Assembly (NCBI RefSeq): GCF_026107515.2 | Contig: NZ_JAPCHW010000008.1 | Span: forward strand, 1-64,000 | Direction of reading: 5' to 3' | Length of the DNA: 64,000 nucleotides | Source: Glutamicibacter sp. MNS18 | GTDB taxonomy: Bacteria; Actinomycetota; Actinomycetes; Actinomycetales; Micrococcaceae | Shown: in pieces, positions 17,416 through 26,123 of the stretch | How the letters are laid out: every line of letters starts with the position of its first letter | How positions within the stretch are numbered: position 1 is the stretch's first letter | Made by a program: the position numbers and the translations under genes | Notes under the pieces: generated by a model | The model's database searches: none | Told to the model about the DNA's origin: nothing | The model's input: the letters and a program-made list of their open reading frames with translations, nothing else

Positions 17416-18435
17416 CTAGCCTCGTCCCTGCTTGGCATAGGGGTTGAGCAATTCGGTTTTCATCTCTTCCGAGGCGCCTTCCTCGGTGGCAGTGAACCCG
17501 TCGGCCGGGGGGAAGGATTCGGTCATCGAGTGCGGCATGGCGCCGTTGCGGTAGAAGTTGTTCGATCCCTCGGAGGGCTTCCAGGTGTTCGCTTCCCAGT
17601 CCGGAACATAGTTGCGGTAGCCGCCGGAGTTCAATTCCACACGCAAACCGCTGGGTTCTCGGAAGTACAGGAAGTTCTGTTCTCCGATCCCATGAATGGA
17701 AGGCCCGTATTCCATGGGGGTCCCATTTTCCATCATCACATCCGCGGTGCGCAGCAGGTCCTCATGGGTATCGACCCAGAAGGCGATGTGATTCACACGT
17801 CCGGCGGTATCAGAGGTATCAAGCACCACACCCAGGTCGTGGGACTTCTCGTTGGTGGTCAGCACAGAGAACACGGTGATCGGCGCCTCGTCGAGGTCGG
17901 TGAACGCCATGATGCGGAAACCCAGCGCCTTGTTGTACCAGTCGGCGAAGCCGCGCACATCCGAGGTGGCCACGGTGACGTGGTCCAGGAAGCGTGGGGC
18001 TGCGGCATGGCTGCTGCGCTTCTCCGGGCGATCCGGGTAGATGGAGGCGAACTCCTCCTCGGCGTTGAAGCGTTCCACATCATAGACCAGCCGCATGGGG
18101 TGGCCGTAGGGGCCGGTGAATTCGTAAGCCCGACCGTAGCCGTGTCCGCCATTGGTCCAGGTTCCCTGCACGCCGTTCGCTTCCACCTGCGCGGCGGCCG
18201 CTTCCAGGGCAGCGGAGCTGTTGGTGCGCCAGGCCATGCGGGCAAGTGAGGCCACCTCACCGGGAACCACCACTAGGCTGTAGCGGTAGTAGTCGCCCCA
18301 GCAGCGCAGGTAGATCTTCCCGTCAACGCGGTCAACGATGCGCATACCGAATTTCTCTTCGTAGAAGCCCGCAGAGACCTCGACCTCCGGGCTGGTGATT
18401 TCCAAGTGGGCCAGGTGGGACAGTGGACGTTCCAT
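17416..18435 (-). CDS. VOC-family extradiol ring-cleavage dioxygenase
   Basis: Protein of 339 aa from ATG 18435 (MERPLSHLAHLE), preceded by GAAAGGCG; the ATG at 18477 is a weaker choice. It has two glyoxalase/VOC modules. The C-terminal module carries the complete 2-His-1-carboxylate iron triad: H152 (FLDHVTVATSD), H216 (VNHIAFWVD) and E267 (GLRVELNSGGY). The family cleaves catecholic rings next to the diol with O2. It is the first gene of the six-gene operon and sets the pathway as meta- or para-type cleavage. Confidence 0.88.
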   Translation of the reverse strand: MERPLSHLAHLEITSPEVEVSAGFYEEKFGMRIVDRVDGKIYLRCWGDYYRYSLVVVPGEVASLARMAWRTNSSAALEAAAAQVEANGVQGTWTNGGHGYGRAYEFTGPYGHPMRLVYDVERFNAEEEFASIYPDRPEKRSSHAAAPRFLDHVTVATSDVRGFADWYNKALGFRIMAFTDLDEAPITVFSVLTTNEKSHDLGVVLDTSDTAGRVNHIAFWVDTHEDLLRTADVMMENGTPMEYGPSIHGIGEQNFLYFREPSGLRVELNSGGYRNYVPDWEANTWKPSEGSNNFYRNGAMPHSMTESFPPADGFTATEEGASEEMKTELLNPYAKQGRG

Positions 18436-18545
18436 GGTTACGCCTTTCAGATCGGATCGGCTCCTGATGTGAGCCACAACACCAGTGTGGAGGTATTCAA
18501 GTATTTGCGGAACAATGGTCTATATATGATTGATATCCGCTGGGT

Positions 18546-18565
18546 GGATAATGTTTGTGTTATCC
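18546..18565. promoter_or_regulatory. Inverted repeat in the ring-cleavage operon promoter region
   Basis: GGATAA (18546-18551) and TTATCC (18560-18565) with an 8-base spacer lie about 110 bases before the dioxygenase start, a position suited to a LysR-type activator or another operator. This is a single short repeat, so support is limited. Confidence 0.3.
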
Positions 18566-18573
18566 AGCCGGCA

Positions 18574-18602
18574 GTGTACGGGGCACCGACGACCCCGCAC
18601 AC
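18574..18602 (-). terminator. Hairpin after the GMC oxidase gene
   Basis: GTGTACGGGG (18574-18583) pairs with CCCCGCACAC (18593-18602) with one mismatch. It lies directly downstream of the GMC oxidase stop (18612) on the minus strand; there is no U-tract, so it is a weak terminator candidate separating that gene from the ring-cleavage operon. Confidence 0.4.
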
Positions 18603-18611
18603 AGGTTACGA

Positions 18612-20222
18612 CTAGGCCACACCAATCCCATCCCGCGCCCGGATCGTCCCGATATTCCCGCCCAGATCCCGGGCCAGCTGCCTGGCACCGCGCACCGCGA
18701 TGGCCACACTCATCAAGGTGGGGTTCATGGCCGTGGCCGTGGGAATCAGCGCATTACCCCCCACCAACAGATTCGGATAATTCCACACCCGCGAGTAGGG
18801 GTCCGCGACACTGGTCCCGTCGTCGACCGGCCCCATCCGCATGGTGCCCTGGTAGTGGAGACTGGATCCGTTGGGCATCAAGCGCGGCTCGGCGACAAAT
18901 GCCCCCAACGCTGTGCCGGCCCGGCGCAGCCGGGCGGTGGCCTGCTCGATTTCCGCTTCCTCCGCTGCCGTCAGCGCATAGTCGATGCGCATACTCGGAA
19001 GCCCCCGGTAGTCCACATCGTCATCAACGAAGGTCACCGCATCCTGGTAGCGGGGTTGCTTGCGCAAACCGTAGCCCATGTTGACATAACCCCAGCGATT
19101 TCCGGCGTGTTCGGCTGCCGGATCCATTGGGAAGGGAGTGCATTCGGTGTACATGACCTGGACGGAATATGGATGGTCGGGTTCGGAAAACGGGATACGG
19201 TTCACGGCGGCCACCGGGTCCACAGGGTTCCGTGCCCGGCGCGACAACTCCGCGTCAAGGTCCTCCTCGGTGGCAAACCGCCGCATTTTCCCGGCATCCA
19301 GCGCCACGGTGGAAATGACCACGGGATGTTCGGTGAGGTAGTGTCCCAGCGCCGCCGGCCGGATCCCTGAGGCCCACAGCAACTGCGGGGAGCGGAACGC
19401 ATCGGCGGCCACTATGACCGTATCGGCCGCGAAGAAGGAGGTGTGCGAGGTCCGCAGATCCCGGTAGGTCACCCCGGTGGCGCGAGCACCGTCGGTCTCG
19501 ATGCGCAGCACCAGGCTTAAGTCACGCAGCTCGAAACGGGCGGACAGCTCGCTGCCCGGGGCGATCAGCGGCCCGAGCACCACATCGGTACCGGCCCAGC
19601 GGATCGATCCGTCTGGTTTCGGATCCCCTGCCACAGGCAGGGTGCCGACCCCGTACCCGTCGGGCAACTCGGCCCCGAATTCCTCATCCAGCAGGTTGCG
19701 GATCGCGGCTCCTACGGCCGAGTCGGCGAAGGCGGCGCTTTGCACATGCAGCAGGCGTTTGGCCTCGGTGATGAGCCCATTCCACTCACTGTCGGGGATG
19801 AAGGGGATCTTCTCGCTGAAGGCCGGTTCCGGGGTGGCGCAGGTCCAGTGCACCCCCTGGCCGCCAACGTTGGTGGCTGCGGCGGCTGCCGGAAAGCTGG
19901 GTGCGTGGGCGGCTCCGGGTCCGCCAAAATCCAACAGGTGGGTTCCCTGCCGAGCAGTGAACATGCCCTCGGTGACAGTATCTTCGGGTATCCCCAGGGA
20001 GGCGCGGTAGGTGCCGGCCTGGGGGCCTTGGGATTTCTCGCGGGCCTGCGCCCTTGCCTCGGGGTCCTGGATGTTGCGCACGCTTTGGCCCGGGATATCG
20101 GTCAGCTGAGGTCCTGCTTCGAACATGACCACGTGCGCCTCGGGGTGCTGCTCGAGCAGCACACGGGCGTAGGCCGAACCGATGGGGCCGCTTCCGACGA
20201 TGGCGATAGTGGGGTGGGTCAT
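18612..20222 (-). CDS. GMC oxidoreductase, pyranose 2-oxidase / C-glycoside 3-oxidase (CarA)-like
   Basis: Protein of 536 aa. The Rossmann motif IAIVGSGPIGSAYARVLLEQ opens the protein; VGGQGVHWTCATP (about 120-132) matches the STHWTCATP segment where fungal pyranose 2-oxidase carries its flavin-linked histidine (here H125). The C-terminal SSLHYQGTMRMG and GNALIPTATAMNPTLMSVAIAVRGA are the GMC active-site and FAD-closing motifs. Bacterial members include pyranose oxidases and CarA, which oxidises the sugar C3 hydroxyl of C-glycosides as the first step of deglycosylation. Four C-glycoside deglycosidase systems lie 9-23 kb away, favouring the CarA role. It starts 14 bases after the MFS gene stop. 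Confidence 0.82.
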   Translation of the reverse strand: MTHPTIAIVGSGPIGSAYARVLLEQHPEAHVVMFEAGPQLTDIPGQSVRNIQDPEARAQAREKSQGPQAGTYRASLGIPEDTVTEGMFTARQGTHLLDFGGPGAAHAPSFPAAAAATNVGGQGVHWTCATPEPAFSEKIPFIPDSEWNGLITEAKRLLHVQSAAFADSAVGAAIRNLLDEEFGAELPDGYGVGTLPVAGDPKPDGSIRWAGTDVVLGPLIAPGSELSARFELRDLSLVLRIETDGARATGVTYRDLRTSHTSFFAADTVIVAADAFRSPQLLWASGIRPAALGHYLTEHPVVISTVALDAGKMRRFATEEDLDAELSRRARNPVDPVAAVNRIPFSEPDHPYSVQVMYTECTPFPMDPAAEHAGNRWGYVNMGYGLRKQPRYQDAVTFVDDDVDYRGLPSMRIDYALTAAEEAEIEQATARLRRAGTALGAFVAEPRLMPNGSSLHYQGTMRMGPVDDGTSVADPYSRVWNYPNLLVGGNALIPTATAMNPTLMSVAIAVRGARQLARDLGGNIGTIRARDGIGVA

Positions 20223-20236
20223 GGTGATTCTCCTTC

Positions 20237-21766
20237 TTACGGTTGTGCCGGGATAGGTTCAATTGCGTTGTGTTCGGTGCTTGCCATGGTGTTCTCCAAC
20301 CGCCCGCGGGGCAGACACAGGGCAGCGATGACCCCGACGACGTAGGCGATGGCCAGTATGGTAAAGACCGGGGTGAAGACCGTGTGATAGAGCCCGGCAA
20401 TCTCGGCCTGCACGGCGGCCGGTTGGGCATGGACCTGTTGCGGGGTGAGGGTGGAGGCGTTCAGCCCCGGAGGCAACTGACCGGCGACCCCGACGGCAAT
20501 CACGGCCCCGATCATCGCGGTGGCCACGGTAGAGCCGATGTGCCGTACCAGGTTGATGGTGGCGGTAATGGTCCCGGTCTGCCTCACTGGCACCGCCCCC
20601 TGGACCAGGGTGACGATCAGGTTCATGAAGGAACCAGTGCCAATGCCCACCACCGCCATGACAGCCATGGGCACCCACAGCGGCTGTCCCATGGGAAGCA
20701 AGGCCATGGCCAGTAGCCCCGCGGAGCCCAGGGCGGTGCCCATGACGGGAAACGTCCAGTAGTGGCCGGTGCGGCTGGCCCACCATCCCGTGAGCAGGTT
20801 GCTACAAAGCATGCCGAACACGGTGGCTATGGGAACCAGCCCGGAGACGGTCACGCTGGTTTGGTAGGCCATCTGGATGTAAGTCGGAAGGTAGGCGGTG
20901 ATCGAGAACAGCCCGACTCCGATAATGGCGGACAATGCAGCGCCGGCGGCAATCGTCCGGTTGGCGAAGAAGCCCAACGGGATCATGGGGTCCGACACGC
21001 GGGCTTCAATCCAGAAGAAGGTGATGAAACCCAGCAGGCTGATCGCCAGGCACACCAACGCCGGCAGAGAGAACCCCTGTCCGTTGGTCCAGGTGACACC
21101 CAGGATCAGTGCGACCAGTGACATGGCGAAGACCGCGGCGCCGGCCATGTCGAAGCCGCGTGGAGAGGAACCCGCCTCAAGGTGTGGCAGCGCAAACAGC
21201 GCCAGCACCAGGGCCGCCGCTCCCAACGGGATATTGATCCAGAAAATCCACGGCCATCCCCAGTAATCGGTGATGGCTCCGCCGAGCAACGGCCCAATCA
21301 GGATGGCCACCGGGAAGGCGGCACCGACCATCGCCATATAGCGAGGACGCTCGCGCTGGGTGGTAACCCGGGCAATGATGGTCTGCGACATCAACTGCAG
21401 CCCGGCGGCACTCATCCCCTGGATCACCCTGGCGGTGATCAACCAGCTGAAGTCGGCGGCAAGACCGCAGAACAGGGAGGCCAGCAGGAAGGTCCCCAGG
21501 GATCCGAGAAAGATCTTCCGCGGGCCCAGCACGTCATCCAGCTTGCCCAGAACCGGCAACAACACCGTACTGGCCAGGGTGTAGCCCACAACAATCCAGC
21601 TCATGTACTGCAGGGCGCCAAGTTCCCCGGCAATGGTGGCCAGCGAGGTGGATACCACCGTGTGGTCCATGGCTGCGAGGAATGACACGGTAAGCAGGCA
21701 GGCGATGAGCAGCCGGAGCCTCAATGGTGAAAGTTTCATGATGTTCTGCCCGATCGATCGGGTCAT
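20237..21766 (-). CDS. MFS transporter, DHA2 (EmrB/QacA) type, 14 segments
   Basis: Protein of 509 aa with about 14 hydrophobic segments. Motifs include LLTVSFLAAMDHTVVSTSLATIAGEL in segment 1 and GKLDDVLGPRKIF in the loop between segments 2 and 3. Annotated DHA2 proteins are mostly proton-driven exporters. ATG 21739 (MKLSPLRLRLL) is an equally plausible start; neither has a strong binding site. The gene precedes the CarA-like oxidase in the same transcription unit, so it may carry the glycoside, its aglycone or an intermediate. Its direction of transport cannot be told from sequence. Confidence 0.87.
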   Translation of the reverse strand: MTRSIGQNIMKLSPLRLRLLIACLLTVSFLAAMDHTVVSTSLATIAGELGALQYMSWIVVGYTLASTVLLPVLGKLDDVLGPRKIFLGSLGTFLLASLFCGLAADFSWLITARVIQGMSAAGLQLMSQTIIARVTTQRERPRYMAMVGAAFPVAILIGPLLGGAITDYWGWPWIFWINIPLGAAALVLALFALPHLEAGSSPRGFDMAGAAVFAMSLVALILGVTWTNGQGFSLPALVCLAISLLGFITFFWIEARVSDPMIPLGFFANRTIAAGAALSAIIGVGLFSITAYLPTYIQMAYQTSVTVSGLVPIATVFGMLCSNLLTGWWASRTGHYWTFPVMGTALGSAGLLAMALLPMGQPLWVPMAVMAVVGIGTGSFMNLIVTLVQGAVPVRQTGTITATINLVRHIGSTVATAMIGAVIAVGVAGQLPPGLNASTLTPQQVHAQPAAVQAEIAGLYHTVFTPVFTILAIAYVVGVIAALCLPRGRLENTMASTEHNAIEPIPAQP

Positions 21767-21844
21767 CTACGCGACAGAATGTGCCTCCGGCGACTTGGTC
21801 CGGCGGAGACGGGCCGGCTGGCCCCTACGTCACAACCACCATAA

Positions 21845-21963
21845 CCTTGCTTACGTCTAAAAACAACGAAAGTCCGAACTTTTCATACGTTAGTAGTGAC
21901 CTGACAGTCAACCCCAGTCGATGCCTGCGCACCAGTTTTATAGGCGATTATGAAACATAAGTT
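21845..21963. promoter_or_regulatory. Divergent promoter region with two copies of the cluster motif
   Basis: The 266 bases between the MFS gene and the ROK gene contain a minus-strand AGACGTAAGCAAGG (21845-21858), two mismatches from the AGACATAAGTAAG motif found before CGD and ABC genes, and AACATAAGTT (21954-21963). The same regulator may therefore control this pair. Exact promoter elements are not clear. Confidence 0.35.
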
Positions 21964-22032
21964 CTGCCGATTTCGTCATTAGTGACGACAGGAACCTGTC
22001 ATTTCCTTTCATTTATGCAACAATTACCTTTT

Positions 22033-23292
22033 ATGGCAACAGTGTCGACGCTCCATTTCGGGGCGCAAACAGACGAAGTGACGAGCCTGCTGCGGATCGT
22101 CAACCTGGTACGGACCGGGCAGGCAACTACCCGCCCGGAAATCGGCAAGGTGACCGGGCTCGGTCGAGGCGTTGTCAGCCAACGCGTGGACCAGGCCTTC
22201 CAGTACGGATTCCTCAAGGACGGAGATTTCGGAGCATCCTCCGGCGGCCGGGCCCCACGCACCTTGCGGTTCCATTCGGAACAGGGAGTGCTAGTCATCT
22301 GCGCACTCAGTGCCCAGCGCATCCGGGTGGGGATCACCGATCTCGACGGCCGGCTCCTGAAGCACGCCAAACGCACCTGGGACATTGCCCAGGGGCCGGA
22401 GAAGACCATCAAGGAACTGCTCAAGCAGATCAACACGGTTCTGGACAAAGACACGGCCCCGGCGGTGTGGGGTGTGGTGGTCGGCCTGCCCGGCCCCGTG
22501 GACTTTGCCAGCGGGCGCCCATCCGCTCCCCCGCTGATGCCCGGATGGAACGGCTTCGATATCAAGACACCGTTCGAACAGCGCTTCAACGCACCGGTCT
22601 GGGTGGACAATGACGTGAACCTGCTGGCGCTGGGCGAACGCGCCCGGCGTCCCGAGCCCAACGTGGATCTGATCTATTGCAAGATCGGTTCGGGGATCGG
22701 TGCCGGATTGCTGTCCCAGGGCGCGATCCACCGTGGGGCAAACGGCGCCGCGGGGGATATCGGGCACGTGCGGATCCCGGAATCCACCGCCCAGTGCCGT
22801 TGCGGCAAAACCGGGTGCCTGGAAGCAGAGGGCGGCGGCTGGGCCCTGGTGCGCAAGGCGCAGCAGGCTATCCGCGACGGCAGCGATGGTCCGCTGGCCG
22901 CCCTGGCAAAAAAACAGCCGATCACCCTGGAGACGATCTCCATCGCCGCGCAGGCCGGTGACCCGCTGGCCATTTCACTGATCCAGCAGTCCGCCGTTGT
23001 GGCTGGGGAGACCGTCTCCACCTTGGTCAACATGTTCAATCCGGAGGTCATCGTCTTCGGCGGGGCAATCGCTTCGGCCGGTGAGTTGTTCCTTGCCGAT
23101 GTGCGCCAGCGGATCTATGAACGTTCCATGCCGCTGGCCACCCGGGATGTGACCATCACCCTGTCTATCAACGATGAACTTGAACCCCTGCATGGCGGTG
23201 CCGAGCTGGCAATCGAGCAGCTTTTCGAGGTCACCTTCCCCCGCTGGTTCGCTGAAGGGCGCCCCAGCCCTGAACGCGGCAACGTGGCCTGA
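22033..23292 (+). CDS. ROK-family transcriptional regulator
   Basis: Protein of 419 aa if started at ATG 22033 (MATVSTLHFGAQ); in-frame GTG 21982 and ATG 22015 are alternatives, none with a clear ribosome binding site. The N-terminal helix-turn-helix is TSLLRIVNLVRTGQATTRPEIGKVTGLGRGVVSQRV. The ROK sugar-kinase-like domain follows, with GLPGPVDFASG, DNDVNLLALGE and the zinc motif CRCGKTGCLE. ROK repressors respond to sugars. Located divergent from the MFS/CarA-like pair and sharing the upstream motif with the CGD genes, it is the leading candidate for the local regulator of C-glycoside use. Confidence 0.87.
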   Translation: MATVSTLHFGAQTDEVTSLLRIVNLVRTGQATTRPEIGKVTGLGRGVVSQRVDQAFQYGFLKDGDFGASSGGRAPRTLRFHSEQGVLVICALSAQRIRVGITDLDGRLLKHAKRTWDIAQGPEKTIKELLKQINTVLDKDTAPAVWGVVVGLPGPVDFASGRPSAPPLMPGWNGFDIKTPFEQRFNAPVWVDNDVNLLALGERARRPEPNVDLIYCKIGSGIGAGLLSQGAIHRGANGAAGDIGHVRIPESTAQCRCGKTGCLEAEGGGWALVRKAQQAIRDGSDGPLAALAKKQPITLETISIAAQAGDPLAISLIQQSAVVAGETVSTLVNMFNPEVIVFGGAIASAGELFLADVRQRIYERSMPLATRDVTITLSINDELEPLHGGAELAIEQLFEVTFPRWFAEGRPSPERGNVA

Positions 23293-23327
23293 GCGCCACG
23301 GCGCTACTCCCGGTTCGCCACCGCGGC

Positions 23328-24767
23328 CTACCAGGGGGTGACGAGTCCCGGCCATTGGCTCCGTACGGTCTGGCGGTAGCGTTGTAGGACCTGCGGCTCG
23401 GTTCCCGCCATCGGTACCTGCTGCGCATCCAGCTCCCAATGCGGAAAACCGCCCAAAAGCACGCCGGCAGCCTGTCGGGCCGCGCCATTGGCCACGTATT
23501 CACCGGGTTCCGGGGCCAGCACCGGCAGCCCCAGGATCTGGCCAACCGCCTGGCGCACTACTGCGGACTGCGCGCCGCCGCCGACCAGAATGATCCGACG
23601 GGCCGCCACACCGTGATGCACCAGTGCCTGCAACCCCTCGGCCAGTGAGCACACCACGGCTTCCACTGCAGCCCGGCACAGGTTGGCCGGGGTGTAGTTC
23701 TGGCGGGTGATCCCCTGCAGCGAACCGGTCGCCTGGGGCAGGTTCGGTGTGCGTTCCCCGTCGAAGTACGGGACGAGGCCCAGTCCCCCGGCCCCGACAG
23801 GCGCCTGGGCTGCCAGGGTATTGAATTCGGACAATCCGATCCCCAGCAATGCGGCGGTGGAGTCGAAGATTCGTGTGGCGTTCAGGGTGCATGCCAGCGG
23901 CAGGAAGTGGCCGGTGGCGTCGGCGAAGCCGGCAACCAGGCCGGAAGGGTCGACGACCGGGGTTTCGGACACCGCGAACACGGTCCCCGAGGTGCCCAGG
24001 GAAACCACCACGTCTCCGGGCCCGGCCCCTACTCCGAGGGCCGCGCCGGCATTATCCCCGGCCCCCGGGCCGATCAGCGCACCGTCGGGAGTACGTCCCA
24101 CCACCTCCAGCGGTGCAGCAACCTCCGGCAGCAACGGAACATGACCCAGGGTACGTTCCAGCACCTGGTGATCATAGTCTCCGGTGGCCGGACTGTAGTA
24201 CCCGGTACCCGAGGCATCGGAACGGTCGGTTCGCAAAGCTCGCAAACCTGCCGCTCCGCTACCCGGCCCGTAGCCGCCCAACCGCCAGGTCAACCAGTCG
24301 TGCGGCAGGCACACGGCCGCAACACGTTGCGCATGGTGCGGCTCATGCCCGGCCAACCAGCGTAGCTTGCTCAGGGTCAGCGCGGCCACCGGTACCGTGC
24401 CGGTGGCCTGCGCCCAGTAGTGCGCACCGGCGGCCCGGTCCCCGTTCCCGGCCTCGAGGATGAGCTGCTCGGCCGCCTGCGCGCTGCGGGTGTCGTTCCA
24501 CAACAGGGCCGGCCGGATCACCGCCCCCTCGGCATCCAGGCAGATCAAGCCGTGCTGCTGGGCGGCAATGGACACTGCTTGCACGTCATCGAGTCCACCG
24601 GCCTGCTCCACAGCCTCACGCATTGCGCTGAACCAGTCCTCGGGGTCGATTTCGGTGCCGGCAGGATGGGTGGCCCGGCCGTGGCGGACCAACGCCCCGG
24701 TGCGCGCATCGCGGATGAGGACCTTGCACGTCTGGGTTGAGCTGTCGATCCCCGCAACGAGGGTCAT
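23328..24767 (-). CDS. xylB: Xylulokinase
   Basis: FGGY-family sugar kinase of 479 aa. It has the N-terminal phosphate motif VAGIDSSTQTCKVLIRD, AAQQHGLICLD, LLWNDTRS, the GDNAGAALGVG segment, VSLGTSGTVFAVS and the C-terminal ILVGGGAQSAVVRQ. It phosphorylates D-xylulose to D-xylulose 5-phosphate for the pentose phosphate pathway. It lies 37 bases downstream of xylA with a ROK regulator divergent from xylA, the classical xylose module. It could also accept pentose or keto-sugar products of C-pentoside cleavage; that is speculation. Confidence 0.92.
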   Translation of the reverse strand: MTLVAGIDSSTQTCKVLIRDARTGALVRHGRATHPAGTEIDPEDWFSAMREAVEQAGGLDDVQAVSIAAQQHGLICLDAEGAVIRPALLWNDTRSAQAAEQLILEAGNGDRAAGAHYWAQATGTVPVAALTLSKLRWLAGHEPHHAQRVAAVCLPHDWLTWRLGGYGPGSGAAGLRALRTDRSDASGTGYYSPATGDYDHQVLERTLGHVPLLPEVAAPLEVVGRTPDGALIGPGAGDNAGAALGVGAGPGDVVVSLGTSGTVFAVSETPVVDPSGLVAGFADATGHFLPLACTLNATRIFDSTAALLGIGLSEFNTLAAQAPVGAGGLGLVPYFDGERTPNLPQATGSLQGITRQNYTPANLCRAAVEAVVCSLAEGLQALVHHGVAARRIILVGGGAQSAVVRQAVGQILGLPVLAPEPGEYVANGAARQAAGVLLGGFPHWELDAQQVPMAGTEPQVLQRYRQTVRSQWPGLVTPW

Positions 24768-24804
24768 CTCCGTAGGGTCCTTTCATCCGAAGGCGTGGGC
24801 GGGC

Positions 24805-25992
24805 CTAACGCGAGCCGAGCAGGTGGTCGATGGCCAGCTGGTTCAGTTTCACGAAGCCGAAGCCGCGTTGGGCCGCCGTAGCGGCGTCGAAGCCGCTGCC
24901 CGCACTGCGGTCCGCCAGCAGGTCAGCGGCGTTCTCGCCGGCCGCCAAGGTCGGTTCGCCCAGTTCAAAGACGCCGGCCTCCTGCAGGGCGGACTGCACG
25001 TCCGGATCGGCACGGAAGGCCTGGGCACGTTCCCTGAGAAGCAGGTACATGGACATATTGGCGCGCGCCGACTCCCAGACTCCGTCGTAGTCCTCGGTGC
25101 GCGAGGGTTTGAAGTCGAAATGACGTGGTCCGGTATAGCGCGGGCCGCCGTTGGGAAACCCGTTTTCCAGCAGGTCCACGGTGAAGAATGCACTGGCCAG
25201 ATCCCCGTGCCCGAAGACCAGGTCCTGGTCGTACTTGATTCCGCGCTGCCCGTTGAGGTCGATGTGGAACAGCTTATCGGCCCACAGAGCCTGAGCCAGC
25301 CCGTGCGTGTAGTTCAACCCGGCCATCTGCTCATGCCCGGTTTCCGGGTTCAGCCCCACGATGTCGCCGTGTTCCAGCTGCTCGATGAACGCCAGCGCAT
25401 GACCCACCGTGGGCAGCAGGATGTCTCCGCGCGGTTCGTTCGGCTTCGGTTCCACCGCAATGCGCAGTCCGTAGCCCTTGTCCTTGATGTAGGCGGCTGC
25501 GGTATCCACGCCTTCACGCATTCGGTTCAGCGCTGCATTCAGGTCCTTGGAACCGTCGTATTCGCTGCCTTCACGCCCTCCCCACATGACGAAGGTTTCC
25601 GCGCCGAGTTCGGCGGCCAGGTCGATATTGCGCAGCACCTTGGCCAGCGCGAAGCGTCTCACCGACCGGTCGTTGGAGGTGAACCCACCGTCCTTGAACA
25701 CCGGGTGGCTAAACAGGTTGGTGGTGAGCATGGGGACCTGCACTCCAGTCTGTTCCAAGGCCGCGCTGAACCTGCCCAGGATCCGTTCCCGTTCGGCATG
25801 GCTTGCCCCGAACGGGATCAGGTCATCGTCGTGGAAGGTGATGCCGTACGCGCCAAGGTCGGCGAGCCGGTGCACGGCCTCGACCGGGTCCAGGGCCACA
25901 CGGGTGGGAGCTCCGAAGGGATCATTGCCGGTCCATCCGACGGTCCAGAGTCCGAAGCTGAAACGGTCTGCGGGAGTTGGCTGGGGTGTCAT
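24805..25992 (-). CDS. xylA: Xylose isomerase
   Basis: Protein of 395 aa, usual size for the actinobacterial class. Typical motifs are [15 protein letters not shown] near the start, [12 protein letters not shown], metal-binding [10 protein letters not shown] (about 190-199), and [22 protein letters not shown], carrying the second metal ligands. It interconverts D-xylose and D-xylulose and many members accept D-glucose. AAGGACGAACTCC precedes ATG 25992. A 19-base operator-like repeat lies upstream, between xylA and the divergent ROK regulator. Confidence 0.95.
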   Translation of the reverse strand: MTPQPTPADRFSFGLWTVGWTGNDPFGAPTRVALDPVEAVHRLADLGAYGITFHDDDLIPFGASHAERERILGRFSAALEQTGVQVPMLTTNLFSHPVFKDGGFTSNDRSVRRFALAKVLRNIDLAAELGAETFVMWGGREGSEYDGSKDLNAALNRMREGVDTAAAYIKDKGYGLRIAVEPKPNEPRGDILLPTVGHALAFIEQLEHGDIVGLNPETGHEQMAGLNYTHGLAQALWADKLFHIDLNGQRGIKYDQDLVFGHGDLASAFFTVDLLENGFPNGGPRYTGPRHFDFKPSRTEDYDGVWESARANMSMYLLLRERAQAFRADPDVQSALQEAGVFELGEPTLAAGENAADLLADRSAGSGFDAATAAQRGFGFVKLNQLAIDHLLGSR

Positions 25993-26033
25993 GGAGTTCG
26001 TCCTTCAGTGGAGGTTGGGTTGGGAGAATCAAT

Positions 26034-26052
26034 TAGTTTATAATCTGAACTA
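26034..26052. promoter_or_regulatory. Putative XylR (ROK) operator
   Basis: TAGTT (26034-26038) and AACTA (26048-26052) form an inverted repeat in the sequence TTAGTTTATAATCTGAACTA. The half-sites resemble TTAGTTT...AACTAA xyl operators of Gram-positive bacteria. It lies about 40 bases before xylA and 70 before the regulator, suited to repress both. Confidence 0.5.
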
Positions 26053-26123
26053 TATGGTTGGCGATGAGCTAGAGTCAATAGCGGGTGGGCGGTGGCCACC
26101 CACCGGATTTCCAGGGAGGTCGA

